Shown here piece by piece: positions 34,598 through 47,800 of a stretch of 64,000 nucleotides of DNA. The stretch is from Zychaea mexicana (Eukaryota; Mucoromycota; Mucoromycetes; Mucorales; Lichtheimiaceae): assembly GCF_025766255.1 (NCBI RefSeq), contig NW_026516799.1:1-64000 (forward strand), written 5' to 3'. The translations under genes were made by a program, and so were the position numbers. Below the pieces are notes generated by a model. That model saw only the letters and a program-made list of their open reading frames with translations. It did no database searches and was not told the DNA's origin. How positions within the stretch are numbered: the first letter of the stretch is position 1; every line of letters begins with the position of its first letter.

Positions 34598-37500
34598 CTA
34601 TACTGGCTCACTTGAAAATAACCGCAGTACTAGCTCATTATTTTCCACCTTTGCAAATTGTGATTTTGCGATTGTAGGGAGGAATCTGACACCATCGAAT
34701 GATGTATATAGTTTATGTGCAAATGCATCTGCATCTGCACCTCTATTATTCTCCAAAAGGTGGCGTGTAATGATAATATATGCGGCTCGGGATGCAAAGT
34801 TTGAGTATGGCCCTTTTTTAATTTGTATATACGCCACAACATTAATATCTGTTAGAGGTGGATATATGTTTAGTATAGCATCAGATGGAAGTGTGGTTGC
34901 CCTACTAGGTTTAACTACATTCTCCTATTTTAGAGCCATTTTTGTCATTGTTAGTATATCTATATATTCACAGTAAATATAAAGAATTATTGCTTACAGT
35001 AAATACATCGGAATTTCCCCACAAAAGTGTTCGAACGTCAACTGATTATGCATGTATCGAGGGCTTTTGAAACGGCTAGTATAAGTAACAGGGGTGCTAT
35101 CTTGATTGGATCGCCGGCGCGTACCATCTTGTTTACTTAGTTTTGCCCATATTTCCTTTGGAAGTTCATTCCGTAGGTATGTTATCATATCATCAGTAAT
35201 ACCATCTTGAGTATAATCAAGCACTGATGTAATAAAGGCCGTATTATTGAGGTACTGATCCAAGTAGTGTCTGTTAATAGGTACTGGCTGTAGATGAAAG
35301 GTACGATCCTCTATTAGTAGAGGAGTGGTTGTTGGTAAAAGAGAAGTTTCTAATCTCTCTATTGCACGATGACCTGAATGGACCTCTATCCATGTTTGTG
35401 TATCAAGTATAGCCGCAAAGTACTCCAAGTTGAATGGATGTTCTATGTATAGATCACCATGAAAGCTAGTAGTCCAGATATCTACCATAAAGAGCAGGTT
35501 TGATACAGGGCATGCAAACTTTTCAACTATACTTTTTGTCAAATCCCATTTTAAATGATGGGGTGGACGAGAAAATAGAGAGGAGACCAAGTAGGCCATT
35601 ATTGGATATGCAGAGAGCCGATCTAGGCGATACTTTAGATCACGTTGAATCTGAAGACTATTGATTGCATACTCAATAGCATCCATATACATGCTCCAGT
35701 AGGAAGCAATGTCATTAGATGTTTCCCAGTGTAGATATTGACGACATTCCCTACAAATACATATAATTTAATAAGAATCAATTATTTTTTGCCAATAAGT
35801 ATACATACTAGATATATAAGTATAACATACCAGACACGATGATGCACTGCATCAATATTTACTAATGCACTTGCAGTAGACATGCGAAGCTCTAACCGAG
35901 CACCCCAATTTCGGTTGCTAATTCCGATACATGAATCTTGGATAAAGCGCTAAGTAGAATCATTTAAGTTATTTCAGTATATACATTCAAAGTAATTATA
36001 TTCTAATAATCATAATGATAATACCTTATAAGCTCTCAAGGGTTGCCCCCCATTAATGAGCAGCTCTGGTTTGCAATCAATTCCAAAGCGGTAGTTATCT
36101 TGTCCAGGGTTGTAAAATGGTTGCTTTATCTTGTGGTATGCAACAATTTTTTTTATGCCTTGCATTGACTGTTCTTGTGGCAAAGACTGTCCTTTTACAG
36201 TATATTGAAAGCCTGATAGAGACTTCCAATTTGATAAAGGGTCATGCCTATAGTTACTTTTTGTCAATGTAACATCTCCGAGGAAGCGCCGTATGAAGTC
36301 TGCATGACCACCGAATGCACAGTCACTACCAGTAGCACTCCATAACCCAACTAAAGGGGTATGTGATACTAGATGAAACTCGAACCCTAAGTCAATCGTT
36401 GAGTCCCGAGGATTAACTGTATACCAATTAATATCCGAAAATGAACTGCCAAGGTCCAAGTGAAGGTCTTCATATGGATGCTTTAACCCTATTCCTTTGG
36501 TATAAAAGAAAAAGCCTTGAAACCGAGCTACCCTCCGATCTTGGCTACTACTAGTAATCGACCTCATAGTCTCACATAATTGCTGGCAATGTACTGGAGG
36601 GATATATGTACCATACAGATTATGATGACCTCTACAATTCTGCAGCCTATACCCATCAGTATGATATGAGATACCAAAGTTATTACAAATGAATGCAGGT
36701 AAGCATTGGTGCATCGCAGGACAGAGAACAAGGTCTACAAAGTCTGAGATAACCTCTGTAGTAATCTCTTTACTAGATGTCAATGACATATTATCACCAT
36801 ATAGTCTTGGAAAGTAGATTGAGGTCTACACAATATTGATATTAATATCTACATTCACTATTGATAGAAATATAAGATGTTGTAAAACATTTTACTATAC
36901 CTTGAACCTATTATTGTATCCAAACTCTGACCAAGTAATAGGTATGGAACTTTGTTTAAAGGAATGGATTTTCCACGTCGAGACCCTTGGTTAACAATGT
37001 AACTCATCGTTACTGTTTGTTTGATCTTGTATTTATGCGGACGAAGGGTTATTGAAAATGGACCGGCTGCAGGTATTATTTTTGTCTGGAAATCCATTGA
37101 GTCAATATTATAATGGAAATTCAGGTCTACTTGGCGGCTATTAGATAGTTTAACAGCAACCAGTAGGTTGTCCTCATCTTCAACAACAATGCCCGCAAAC
37201 ATTGCCTCTAGGAGTGCATATTCATCGAGCCCTTGGCATAGTCGAACAAATGTATTGAACGTTACAACCCGGTTTACTATATAATTAATAGCTATATATA
37301 TTAGTATAATATATCTATTAATGACAGCATAATATAATATATAATAACGTACAGTTTCGTATGTCCAAAATTCGCTCTTGGAACTGCATGTGTAGATTTT
37401 CTGGTTGATACCGATACATCGAGTTACGAATAACAGTAGTTGCTTCTTCATCTTCTAACTCATTTTCTTCAGATTCATCACTATCTTCATCAGTACTACT

Positions 37501-38460
37501 AAAGATATAATCTGAATCACTATCTGACTTGGAATCAGAATTTGAGCTTAGTGAGCTGCTACTACTAGAGCCACTACCAGAACTATGAGAATTGGAGTCG
37601 CTACTCGAGTGAGAATCTAAATAAAACAAAAACGTTAGAGATGTCTTAGAGTATACTACATTCAGTTTTAGATCATTAGTCAATACTAACTGTCTAAATT
37701 ATCACCATGGATAGTAACAAATTGACCACCTAGTGGTCTCATAAATCGTATGGTATCTGCAGCAAAATCAAAAGCTACCAACAATAAGACAAATGAGCTA
37801 TTAGTATTAGTAAATGTGCTAATCCGATTATATCTTTGATTAAAATAGTAATTCTTACCAAATGGGTCTACAACTAGTGGTAGTGAATGCTGTGACGGAT
37901 GTACTGTATTCTCATTCTAGCTAGAAATAGTAATATTATCTATTCCTATGTCTAATGAGTGTGTTGAAGATTGTCTTTCAAGGATGGGTTGAGCCTGTAA
38001 TGATGTCTCAGACCCTAAACAGCGGCGTTCACCTAATAGAAACATTATGTAGGAACATATATTAAAACCCTTAAATATATAGATGGTATAAGCTAAACTT
38101 ACTAGGTCGTTCATCACTAAGATGTTCTTCATTCCCACGTTCTCTTATCGATTGGTAAAGATTATTGGGTAAACGCCTTATCATCCTAGTAGATGGAGTA
38201 GCACTTATTACTTGGCTGTAGGCTACATTGACATTGCTATCAAATGTACCATCAGATACTGGTCTACGTGCAAGGATTATAGAGTAATATTTAGCTTGAA
38301 TAGTTTCTTGAAATTAAAAGTAGAGTGGTGCCTTTTTTTAAGGATATAGAATTATGAGCTTACATAAACGAATAGGGCGGGTTGGTCTAATATATTGTCG
38401 CAGAGGTGTATTAGAATGTTGCCCACTACTACTAGAAGAGCCTTGACTTGTACAATACAT
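34598..38460 (-). pseudogene. Ten-exon gene of unknown function (large acidic-linker protein), with one nonsense codon
   Basis: A spliced gene can be followed on the minus strand: 38460-38364 (ATG), 38294-38103, 38032-37859, 37774-37691, 37616-37353, 37276-36901, about 36825-36025, 35949-35831, 35750-34998, 34904-34598 (stop), coding for roughly 1050 residues. Exon 5 is a Ser-rich then Asp/Glu-rich linker. Exons 6-10 are folded-looking and lack signal peptide or membrane segments. Exon 7 contains a DLGFEFHL segment and exon 8 RFIQDSC and NRNWGARLELR. I do not recognise the family. A TAG at 37918-37920 breaks exon 3; reading through continues in frame, and CAG-to-TAG would explain it. The phase at the exon 6-7 join is unresolved. 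Being single-copy between two duplications, it may be cargo or a transposon gene. Confidence 0.6.
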
Positions 38461-38539
38461 CGGAAAACTCTTTAGTATTTCTACCAACTAAGGTTTATAT
38501 ATGTAGAGAAGTAGAGGTAGTTGATAAATGGAGGTTAAG

Positions 38540-38770
38540 CTATAGATGGCCACGTTAAAGACCAGTTCTGCTATAGCAACAACAAGATATGTAGAGGTAA
38601 AGGTTATAGATGCAGTGATTTTCAAATATAGATAGCCACGTTGAAGACCAGTTCTGCTATAGTATCAAGAATTTATATAGGGATAGAGGTAGAGATAGTA
38701 GATAGATAGATTTTCATCTATAGATGGCCACATTGAAGACCAGCTCTGCTATAGCAAGTGAATTTGTTTG
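38540..38770. repeat. Three ~90-bp tandem repeats upstream of the unknown gene
   Basis: Blocks starting near 38540, 38626 and 38718 each read ATAGATGGCCACGTTGAAGA then CCAGTTCTGCTATAG with few changes, at spacings of 86 and 92 bp, and mostly begin and end with CTATAG. They lie 80-310 bp upstream of the ATG at 38460 (minus strand), so they may be promoter elements. Confidence 0.65.
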
Positions 38771-39297
38771 ACCACGTTTGAGTGAGGTTTGGTCTAAAAG
38801 CTTATATGTAGTTATATGCTGGCAAGGGGTAAAGTTCTGCTTTTCAACAACCTCTCCCCTATATATCCTTGGGGTGGTCCACCGACCTTTCTGCCTAAAA
38901 GTTAGTGTAATTTGATAGAGCTCTATCATAGCTTTCATAGGAGCTTTCATACTACTTTAGAAATCGTTGTATCTTTTCAACCAGTGATGCTAGAGCAACA
39001 TAACTAAGTGTTTTAGAATCAGAAAGCTATAGTTCTATAACAACATTTTAATTTCAAACACTGTACATTCGGTACTCCTTCGCTGTATGAATGCACAGTG
39101 TGTACTAAAAGTTTATTTACAAAATTAAACTTCTGGAGGTCATAGAGATATCAAATATATTGAATAAACTACCTCTTTCTTATCTTCTTTTTACTAGTTT
39201 GCCGATGTTCTGCTTTATACATATGGCATACCTTAAGAGCAAGCATTTACATATGCTGTTATGCATATATTCTACTAAATTGTGAGTAATAGTACTA
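38771..39297. other. No gene recognised
   Basis: AT-rich spacer with one 78-codon frame (38714-38950, minus) that lacks a recognisable motif. No repeat or RNA gene was seen. Confidence 0.35.
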
Positions 39298-39307
39298 ATG
39301 TAATACT

Positions 39308-40164
39308 AGGGGTCGTAATTAGACAGGTTGGGTTGGGTCAAGGGTCTAACCAGTTGACCTATAGGTCAAAAAAACACTGACCCGACCTCACCTATTAGAC
39401 CTGACGGGTCAAAACTCAGGTTAGCGGGTCAAGACTGATTTCGGTATGATGATGAAGGAAGTGTCAATCAATTTGAACTTGAGTACTCGAAGTGCAAAAT
39501 TCTATATATATATATATATATAGCTCTCCAAGATGATGGCATGCAAATTCCTGGCAGTGCTAGCAACATCTACTTTTAAAGGTAAAGGGTTTTGTACCAT
39601 CACAAAAGAATTCGCTTGGGCTCACATGTATTACTGTAAAGAAAGCATTATGGTTAAAGTGTGGTTGAAAATCGACTTCCCTATATGCCCCTAATCCTTT
39701 TCCTTTTCCCTTTGCTTATCACTTCATCCTTCTACCCTTCGTTTTCTTTTCTCAATTCCTTTTCAGTCTTTTGTCAAATCTCGTCTCTTACTGCCACCCT
39801 CTATAGTCCGTTCTCATTGTACTATTGCTACTTCTTTACTCCTTTTAGATATATCGCTTATAGCTTACTTATCCTTTACTCTTAAATATAAAATATAATC
39901 CCACAATAAAAAGAATTTAAGTCCATTTTATGTTATAGCTCTATAGCAGACATATTGACAACTACATCCTATAATATAATGATGCTTCCCAATAAGAAGA
40001 TTAACTACTTGAATACAAGTACCTTATACATATTATATGTATATACGGGTCACAATGAGTCAATGGGTTGAGTCAACGGTTAGACGGGCTGACACGTAGG
40101 TCAGAAAAGCATCAAACCCGACCCATAGACCTGTCCTCAACCTGTAGGTCAGATTGCGACCCCT
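39308..40164. mobile_element. Non-autonomous TIR element with 10-bp target duplication
   Basis: The ends AGGGGTCGTAA (39308) and TTGCGACCCCT (ending 40164) form an 11-bp terminal inverted repeat with one mismatch. ATGTAATACT flanks both ends (39298-39307 and 40165-40174), a perfect 10-bp target duplication. The terminal ~120 bp at each end are rich in GGTC, GGGTC and GACC motifs forming imperfect subterminal inverted repeats. The interior has a TA microsatellite near 39506-39521 and no transposase. The 9-10-bp duplication points to Mutator-like elements; length 857 bp. Confidence 0.8.
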
Positions 40165-40381
40165 ATGTAATACTACTCAATCCTTTGACTTTGCTATTAC
40201 CATCCACATTCTCTTCTAAATGACAATGCTACTGCTATTCACATCCTCTTTTATAGTTTAAAAATAGGGTGTAGTTATACTAGTCTCACTGCATAGTAAT
40301 AGTTTTTGAACAAAAGAATGATTTTTATGTCTAGTTTTACTTTAAAGCTTAATAAAACTGAATATTGCTCGCTAAAAAAAA

Positions 40382-40464
40382 TAGCGGCTGCAGGAATCGG
40401 ACCTGCGCCTTCCAAAGCCTCAACCGGAATGGGGAGACGCCTTAGTCCACTCGACGATGGCAAC
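40382..40464 (-). tRNA. Class II (Leu/Ser-type) tRNA-like gene, probably a pseudogene
   Basis: On the minus strand a clear A box (GTCGAGTGGACTAAGGCG) and B box (GGTCCGATTCC) are spaced for a long-variable-arm tRNA. The T stem GCAGG/CCTGC is perfect. A run of eight T follows directly, a good Pol III terminator. The acceptor arms (GTTGCCA and AGCCGCT) do not pair well and the anticodon arm is ambiguous, so the anticodon cannot be assigned. Degenerate tRNA or tRNA-derived sequence. Confidence 0.5.
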
Positions 40465-40933
40465 ATACTAATACATTTCAGCCATTGCATTACTGCTATA
40501 CCGCACAATTATAAGAAGGGGTGTGACTGCCATACTTCTGGAGTGTATGTTTAGACCAAAAATAAACTCACAAAAATAGTTTTCTATATAAGGCAGCTTC
40601 AGTGGCTATGTGACTGCTATTGCCGTTTTAGTATGTTGTTGCTATATATGGTAGGTATATGTACTGCAATTTCTAGTGCTTTAGCTACAATATTGCACCT
40701 TCTAGAGGTCTTAATTCACCTTAAATAAAGCCACTTTCAGTGATTTTTATACATCCTCATATGTAATGTCTAAAATAAGCAATGTGACTGTCTTTTATAA
40801 AAACATATTTAGATGTATATGCATCATATATATATACCTACAAAGTTTCATAGCAATAGCAATAATAATAGATGAGCTATGGTACATGAAAGGAGAGATA
40901 CTTAAGGATGGATTAACTAAAAAACACCTATAT
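40465..40933. other. No gene recognised
   Basis: Spacer between the tRNA-like gene and the left junction of duplication C2. No open frame with a recognisable motif. Confidence 0.35.
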
Positions 40934-43900
40934 ACTATGCATGAGTCGTTTGGTGCATTCAAAGCTTCTGTCATCCATTTCAATGTAGCCTTGCGCTTGT
41001 CATTCCCTGCGTCTTCGATTATGTACTTGAGGTTCTCGCGCACAGTGCATGCTCGGATTACATTGAAGCTGGTACCAAGGCAAATGGATAACTCTTTCTC
41101 CATACTAACAGGCAAGGTGGCAGTCAAGCAAATCAAAGGTACTTGCACAGTACGCAACCATAATAGTTGATGCATTGATTGGCGGTAATCGGCAGACTGA
41201 ACAGCAAGATGAGCTTCGTCTAAAACGACCCGGGAAATCTTTCCACTGCTATGCGCAAGTCGAAGAAAAGCAGCAAAACGACTAGTCGCAGCCTGTTTGA
41301 TGGAAACCAATAGAAGCCTCGGTAGATGTTGTACTGCTGACATGCTGTTTGTGTACTCGCCACATGAGACATTTAGGTCTTTGACGCGTTTGATGACGTC
41401 TGCTGCAAGGGCAACGAGAGGCAGAACAAGAACCGTCGTTTGATTTTCCTTCATTAGCGGCGCAAGGTATACCGATGTTTTTCCACCACCAGTCGGAAAA
41501 GCAACCAAAAGATCATTCTGTCCGAGTAAAGCATGTTGAATTGCGACTGCTTGTGCCGAAGACTTGAACGATGCCATAGGCGCATTCAATGACAGCCGTA
41601 ACGCTTCTAAAGCCTGTAGACCGACGTCTATGCAATAAGAAAAGCATACATAAATATAACAGTTCTCATACAAAACAACATCTTTTACACACATACACAT
41701 ATATACATATATGATAACATTAAGAAAGAATATATTATACATACTATTGTCAGCCACGTCTGTACAATCCAGAGACAGATCCGGTGCTGGCGGCGTATTC
41801 ACCAAGCGCCGTACTGTATTCTCGATTGATAGCTGCTGTTGAAACTGCAACAATGCGACTCGTTCACAGATAGCCTGGTTCTCTCGATGATATGCAGCCA
41901 CAGCTAGATCTTGTTTTGAGGCGGCTGTTCGCATTGCTTCCGTCACTGCAGAGAAATCATAAATGCCTGGTCCGACACCTATAAAATATGTAAAACGGAT
42001 ATGTAAATATAAGTATAAAATTTCGATATGAGGATAACACATATGTGCGATAAAAATGAAGCAAAAAATGACACCAAAAGCAAACATACCCAGCAAATCC
42101 TGCCACTTTGCAGACAAATGATAATATTCGAAGGCAGTTGTTGCATCAAGATGTCGTGGGTCCTGATCGGAACGCGAGTAAAACCGACCAGCAACTTCGC
42201 TGCTATGACCGGCTTGAAGGTCAGCCAGAGTACTGTCTATAGTCGGTAATTTCACGATATGTTGTCTTGCGAAGGCGATGGATATATGCCGGTACTGTTG
42301 CCATGTAACGCGGTAACCTAACTCCGTATTCCATATTCTTGAAAAGGTACCTCGTAAGACATCAGGTGACACCGGTTCTCCATGGCGTATTACAAGAGTA
42401 GAGCTGGTAACAAAGGATATGATTTCATCGGGAGACGTATGGACGTGTCCAACAAACATACTATTACAAAAAGTTGAGGAATGAGTAAAGGTTCACCAAT
42501 GTATATTTTGATATTTGATGTATGGTATATGATAAACATGATGACTACTGACCTTTCGATAGGTTTCACAAAAACCAAGTACTTGACAAATGCGCGCGAT
42601 AAGATAGGAGGTAAGAACCTGGCAACGATTTGATCAAGACCTTTTAGTTCGCGAGTCTTTTGATAATGAGTGACGATCATGATAGACTGGTATGCATTTG
42701 ACCAATATAAACGGCGGTCGGCGTCGTGCGTGTTTCTTGTTAGTAGCGTAGCGATCTCTGAACATCGCGCTGTCTGCCCATATGTCATATGCATCACGAC
42801 GAAAAGAAGCATTTGCAAACGCTCAACCCTCTTGATGTATGTTGTAATAGCGGCTCTGTTCCAGTCCACGTCGACACCATCGATACCGTCGATGTATGTT
42901 TCGTGTAATTTGGGATCGTTCAATATTTTACACAATACATACTGATAATGGCTGTGCAGGTCGTTGCACTCGTCGTACACGAATGAATACCCGATTGTGG
43001 TATTGTTCGGCTCATCATACAGAGCAAGGTAGGAGTTGTTACTGATGCCCAATATCACATCGAGACTGATACCGTGTGTCAGCATGGCTATTTCGTTTTC
43101 AATTTTCTTCATAATGCTACTAGCAAGATGTGATATATGATGGAGCTTGACAGTTTCACACGAGTCAGCCAAAGTCAACTCGGTAAAGTTTCCTTTTGTG
43201 GACCAGAATATGTAAGGCAAGCAGGAATCATTTGCTACTGATGTCGATGCAAGACGGCTTATTTCAACAAGTGCACCAAATGGAGTTGCATGGGCATCCA
43301 TGAGGAAAGGAGCATACGTTTGTTCGAGTCTTCAGAAAAACAATAGTTAAGTTACTGTAAACGTCATGGAATATTTGTTTATGATAAAAAAATGTATATA
43401 GACATGGATACTTACTTCTCTAAAGCATGATCGACTTCGGACGGCTGCATGATGTCACATAAGACCACGAGTCGTAACTAATACTTCAATTTTGCGATGA
43501 CCGGGGTTATATCACGGGTAGGAACAAACTTGCCAGTGTAATCCAATGAGTTGATTATGAGGAACCGTATGAGCACGTAGCCAGAGGGAGGGGTGTTTAG
43601 CAGCTTTTTTTCTATGAGCGCGATCAACATCATTTTGTGAATTAACCGTCGTGCACTGGTATACTGCCGTTCCACATCTGGTCTTTTCGTTTCAGCGGTG
43701 GCAACAAGGACAAGAGATTCAACAAGATTTGTAATTGCGATAGGCGGAGAAAGCAAATACAATGACTTGTTATGCCTGGATCGGATCAAGAACAATATGA
43801 AATGTACACCAGTAGTAGCATACTTGTGGACGCTACCATCGCCTCCTAGTTTCTGGAAACCAACCTTGGGCACTCGTTCCTGCGCACTTGTGAGCATATA

Positions 43901-44873
43901 TTGGACGAAGAGGCGATGTTAGTCATTCAGACAAGAAGAATACAAAATAACAATATCAAATGAGAAAAGAAATTACAGTATACATACACGTCATGCATCA
44001 GTAAGCGCCGGATAAAGTAGTCCATCGAATCAATATTATTGTGCATACAGTCAAATTACAATCGCACGGCCTTTATAACGTATTGCAGTATAGCGTCGCC
44101 TGTATCAACTGGTTTCATAAGGTCGACCAGGTCTTGCATAGTCGCACCTATGAGAGAAACAAATTATATCAGAGCTTTTAGTATAGAATTCATTATTCAA
44201 AGGCGCAATATCATGACTAATTGAAGCAAACGGTTTTTTATCATTACCAGTAGAGCACCAATCGGCGACATAATGATTCCACTTGAGATGAGAATAAAAC
44301 CAGCTTAGAAGGCGGTTGTCGCTGGTGATGGGCCTTCCTTCATCTGCAGTCGGTGGAGCAATGGAAGATCCAACATTCATGATTACTTGTTGCATAACTG
44401 GTGCTAACTCGTCTGAGACGTTACCACAATCGTCGTTACCACACGTGTCAACATTCATCACGACCGTTGTGTCGTCCGCGCCATAGCATTCCTTCGTGTG
44501 CTGGTGCAAGTTGCTTATAGATGCTGCTGTATATGTAGCGGTACAGTGTATACAATGAAAAAGGTCGTCAGCGCCCCGTTCAATCACAATTTTCTCACCT
44601 ATAAAACACAACAAAGCTAAGCATTTGAAATTATTAGAGAGCAATATTAGCTTACTGTTCACTTTTAAACAAGGAAGGAAACAACAATATATAGCATGAC
44701 ACAAAAAAAAATGAAAAAGACTTACCATCGGGATACGTGACAGTTGCATTCTTCTGATGGGCGATACGAACATGACGTTCACGATCGTATTCGCTAGGAA
44801 ACAGAGCACCACATCCAGCATGGCTACATTCAAATATACGCATATCAATAGGTGAGATGGGCGAGTTGGACAT
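40934..44873 (-). pseudogene. Zinc finger - tyrosine-recombinase-like - RecQ helicase, copy C2 (3'-truncated)
   Basis: Exons match copy C1: 44873-44726, 44598-44248, 44147-43990, 43879-43416, 43329-42553, 42460-42090, 41978-41745 and 41627-40934 (cut). Exon 5 is open throughout, unlike in C1. Recombinase-like motifs ARCSEI, YRHIS and GHSS-x6-Y are intact. The helicase keeps motifs I (PTGGGKT), II (DEAH) and III (TATLP) but loses IV-VI at the duplication junction. Two nonsense changes are visible against C1: TAT to TAA in exon 3 (near 44056) and TGG to TAG in exon 4 (near 43481). So the two copies are broken at different places and neither is intact here. Confidence 0.8.
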
Positions 44874-47800
44874 TGTAAAGAATAAGGATGTTATAAAGCG
44901 AAGCAGATAAGCGATGATAAAATGTAATAAAGTATAATTAGCAAATTATGGCTTCATGACCGCGGCCTTTTATACTTTTTTTTTCTTTTTACAACAATGA
45001 GTAGAAGTCTCTATGTACTATGACAGTTCCATACAACGGCTTATCAAGAAAGCGGCGATTACAAAGCAACGGGACGATTAGAAATAGAGGATCAGCTAGA
45101 AGCAAAAGTGGATTAGCGATAGCTATTATCGATAAACTGTAATCTAATGACATCATTTCTCCTTTTTTTAGGAAAATAAGGGTAGAGGCGAATATGTGAT
45201 GAGAAGTTGAATAGTAATTGATATGATCAACCATTAATTGTAATTCAGTTAGCATGAAAAACAAATGAGAGAGGTTCGCCTAATGAGTCTAATAGTAGAT
45301 ATAGTCGACATACCATGAAACCAATAGTATCATAGCTGCAGTTTGTTTATTTGGGAAAATGGATGCAGTGAGCTTTTGAAAAAAAGGGTCGATCACAAAA
45401 GAGAGTCGATTAGTAATAAGAACGCTTGCAAATTGTGAATTGATTAGTAACAAGTTTTTACAGGAAAGGGTCCAGAAAAAAAAGTAGGGTCCAGTTGAAA
45501 AAAGGGGTCAACAACTTGTGACAAATTTATGGGAATAAAGGGTCTGTGTGAAAAAGGGGTTTGTACAAAAAAAGGGTCGGCTAATATCAGACATGATCAA
45601 CAAACTATTTATTATTGACAACATAGCAGCAACTGTTATACAACACAAGTTCGGTATTTTCCCATAAGATTTGCGCCTTTCACTTTTCAGGGTGGCGTCG
45701 TTTACAATGTAAAATATACAGCAATGGGCCACCAAGTAAAAAAAAACATAACTCGCGTAGATAAACGACAGCACCTGGACCACTTTGCGGCTGGACCTTT
45801 TTTTTTAGTTCATCGCTTTCAATCTCATATAATGCAATTTACAACGCAAATTATTGTATCAATGTATACAAATCGAGTTGGTCTTGCATTTTTTAGAGCA
45901 AATGTATGTCATATTTTACATGGGTAAAGGATCACGCAGCAGCAGTATAGGGTACCTCTCTGAACAACGCGTCATTCTGATTTATAAGCTGATATGAGGA
46001 CCACTGTGCGGTAGTTTGGTCGATCAGCATATATATTATGCCTTTTCCAAGCACGTATACAAGTAAGGCAATACAATCATAGTGATTATATTTACTTTTG
46101 TTGACTGTCAGCAGTAGTATTATAGTATCAAGCTCTTGTTTGCTTCCTCATTTACAATGATTTGAATCGCAATATCAATGAAGCTAAGCATCATGATCAG
46201 CAGTGAAATCAACAACGTCATATAAACATTGTGGTAATTGTAGACTGGATTCACATCAAAGAAAACAACAACGTCATAAAGTTACTGTAATAAGTTTAGA
46301 CGTAGACAACAACAACAACGATAAAGAGATTGGTCTAATTACGCCATCGTAATGTATATCGATTCTTACATATAAGAGTGAATATGTAATAACCATTACA
46401 AATTACAATAATAAAGCTTATAGTATAGAAGTACTACATCGTACGATACTGTTTTATGCGCTTCTTACTAATGCCACATACAACATAGCATGTGCACGAT
46501 TCGGTAGTTTGCTTGGTACAGAAAAAATATGCAATTGGTACTGAGCTATTTTTGCTTGTACTTTTATGTTCTTTATACGGATAGGTGCACATGAAGATGG
46601 CGAGACCAGATTCAGACAACATCAACAAGATACTAATTATTCAATTAGATCAATTGCATCATTTCATTGATCTCATGAAGGATATGGATATCTCTGTTGA
46701 GTAAAAAGCAATTATCAACTTTTTGAATAATTACATATCAACTTGTTCTGTGTATAAAGATGCAAAGATTGTAGCGGTAATGATGTAGTTGTATATATGC
46801 ATTTAACCTTATATTGATGTGGAAAAAGCCGAATGATATCATCTATAGTAGATCTTATAACAGCGATCAACATGAGGTACTGATTATTCTTCACATTAGT
46901 TATTTCGATAACGACATCATTATATCGATTCTTTCTGCTACATATATAGCATTTAATATGGTGGTACGCTTCAACATACTGCTGCGGTATAACTATTATA
47001 CAGTATCCAGGCGATTGCCGTTTTGTTTGAGCTGGTCTATTAAAAGAATTGGTTGAAAGGTATGTATCATATTTCACAAGAGATGTTTGCAAAAATGACT
47101 ATATGCAAAAAAACCATGACGAAAGTTGGACTGAAAATTGAGTATAGATAGATGCTACCATTTTTTTATGGGAGGGGGCCAGTGTTTTGAATAAAATCAT
47201 TACAATTTGCAACAGTGAATCTTTATTCTTTGACGAAGTGTTCATCGTCAACAACAATGATACTCAATTTACAGTAGATGCCATCGTCAAAATGATCCAA
47301 GATTGCAAATCAAAATGAATTCAGAGCGCTACTATGAAAGATATGAAGTACGGAGAATTGAGAATTTGTTTTATACGTAGATGTATAATATAAAGATATA
47401 TGTTAAGCACTGCTCTCGACGCAACTTACTGCATTATTTCTTTTTTTCAGGAGCATCGAACAATAATGAAATGGCCAACAAGGCATTGACGATGACGATT
47501 ACGTTGGCCAAAACTTTAACTGCTAGTAATGTTGGTAGAGGAGGGAAAAGGTACTGGAAGTATTGTCGGTCACTGCTAGTTGACACACAGATATATAGAT
47601 TTAGCATTCACATTTTTTCTCCTTGAGTGCAAGCATTATTCAACTAGTTTGACAATTGCAATTGGCAAGATCGTGAAAGGGGCTCTTATTCCAAACAGCA
47701 ATACCGAAAGTGAGAATGAAAATTCTGTAATACTATCATAATATGTATTATTGCTATTCTAACTTTCCTAATGTTTATTTTACTGTGCATCCATTTTTTT

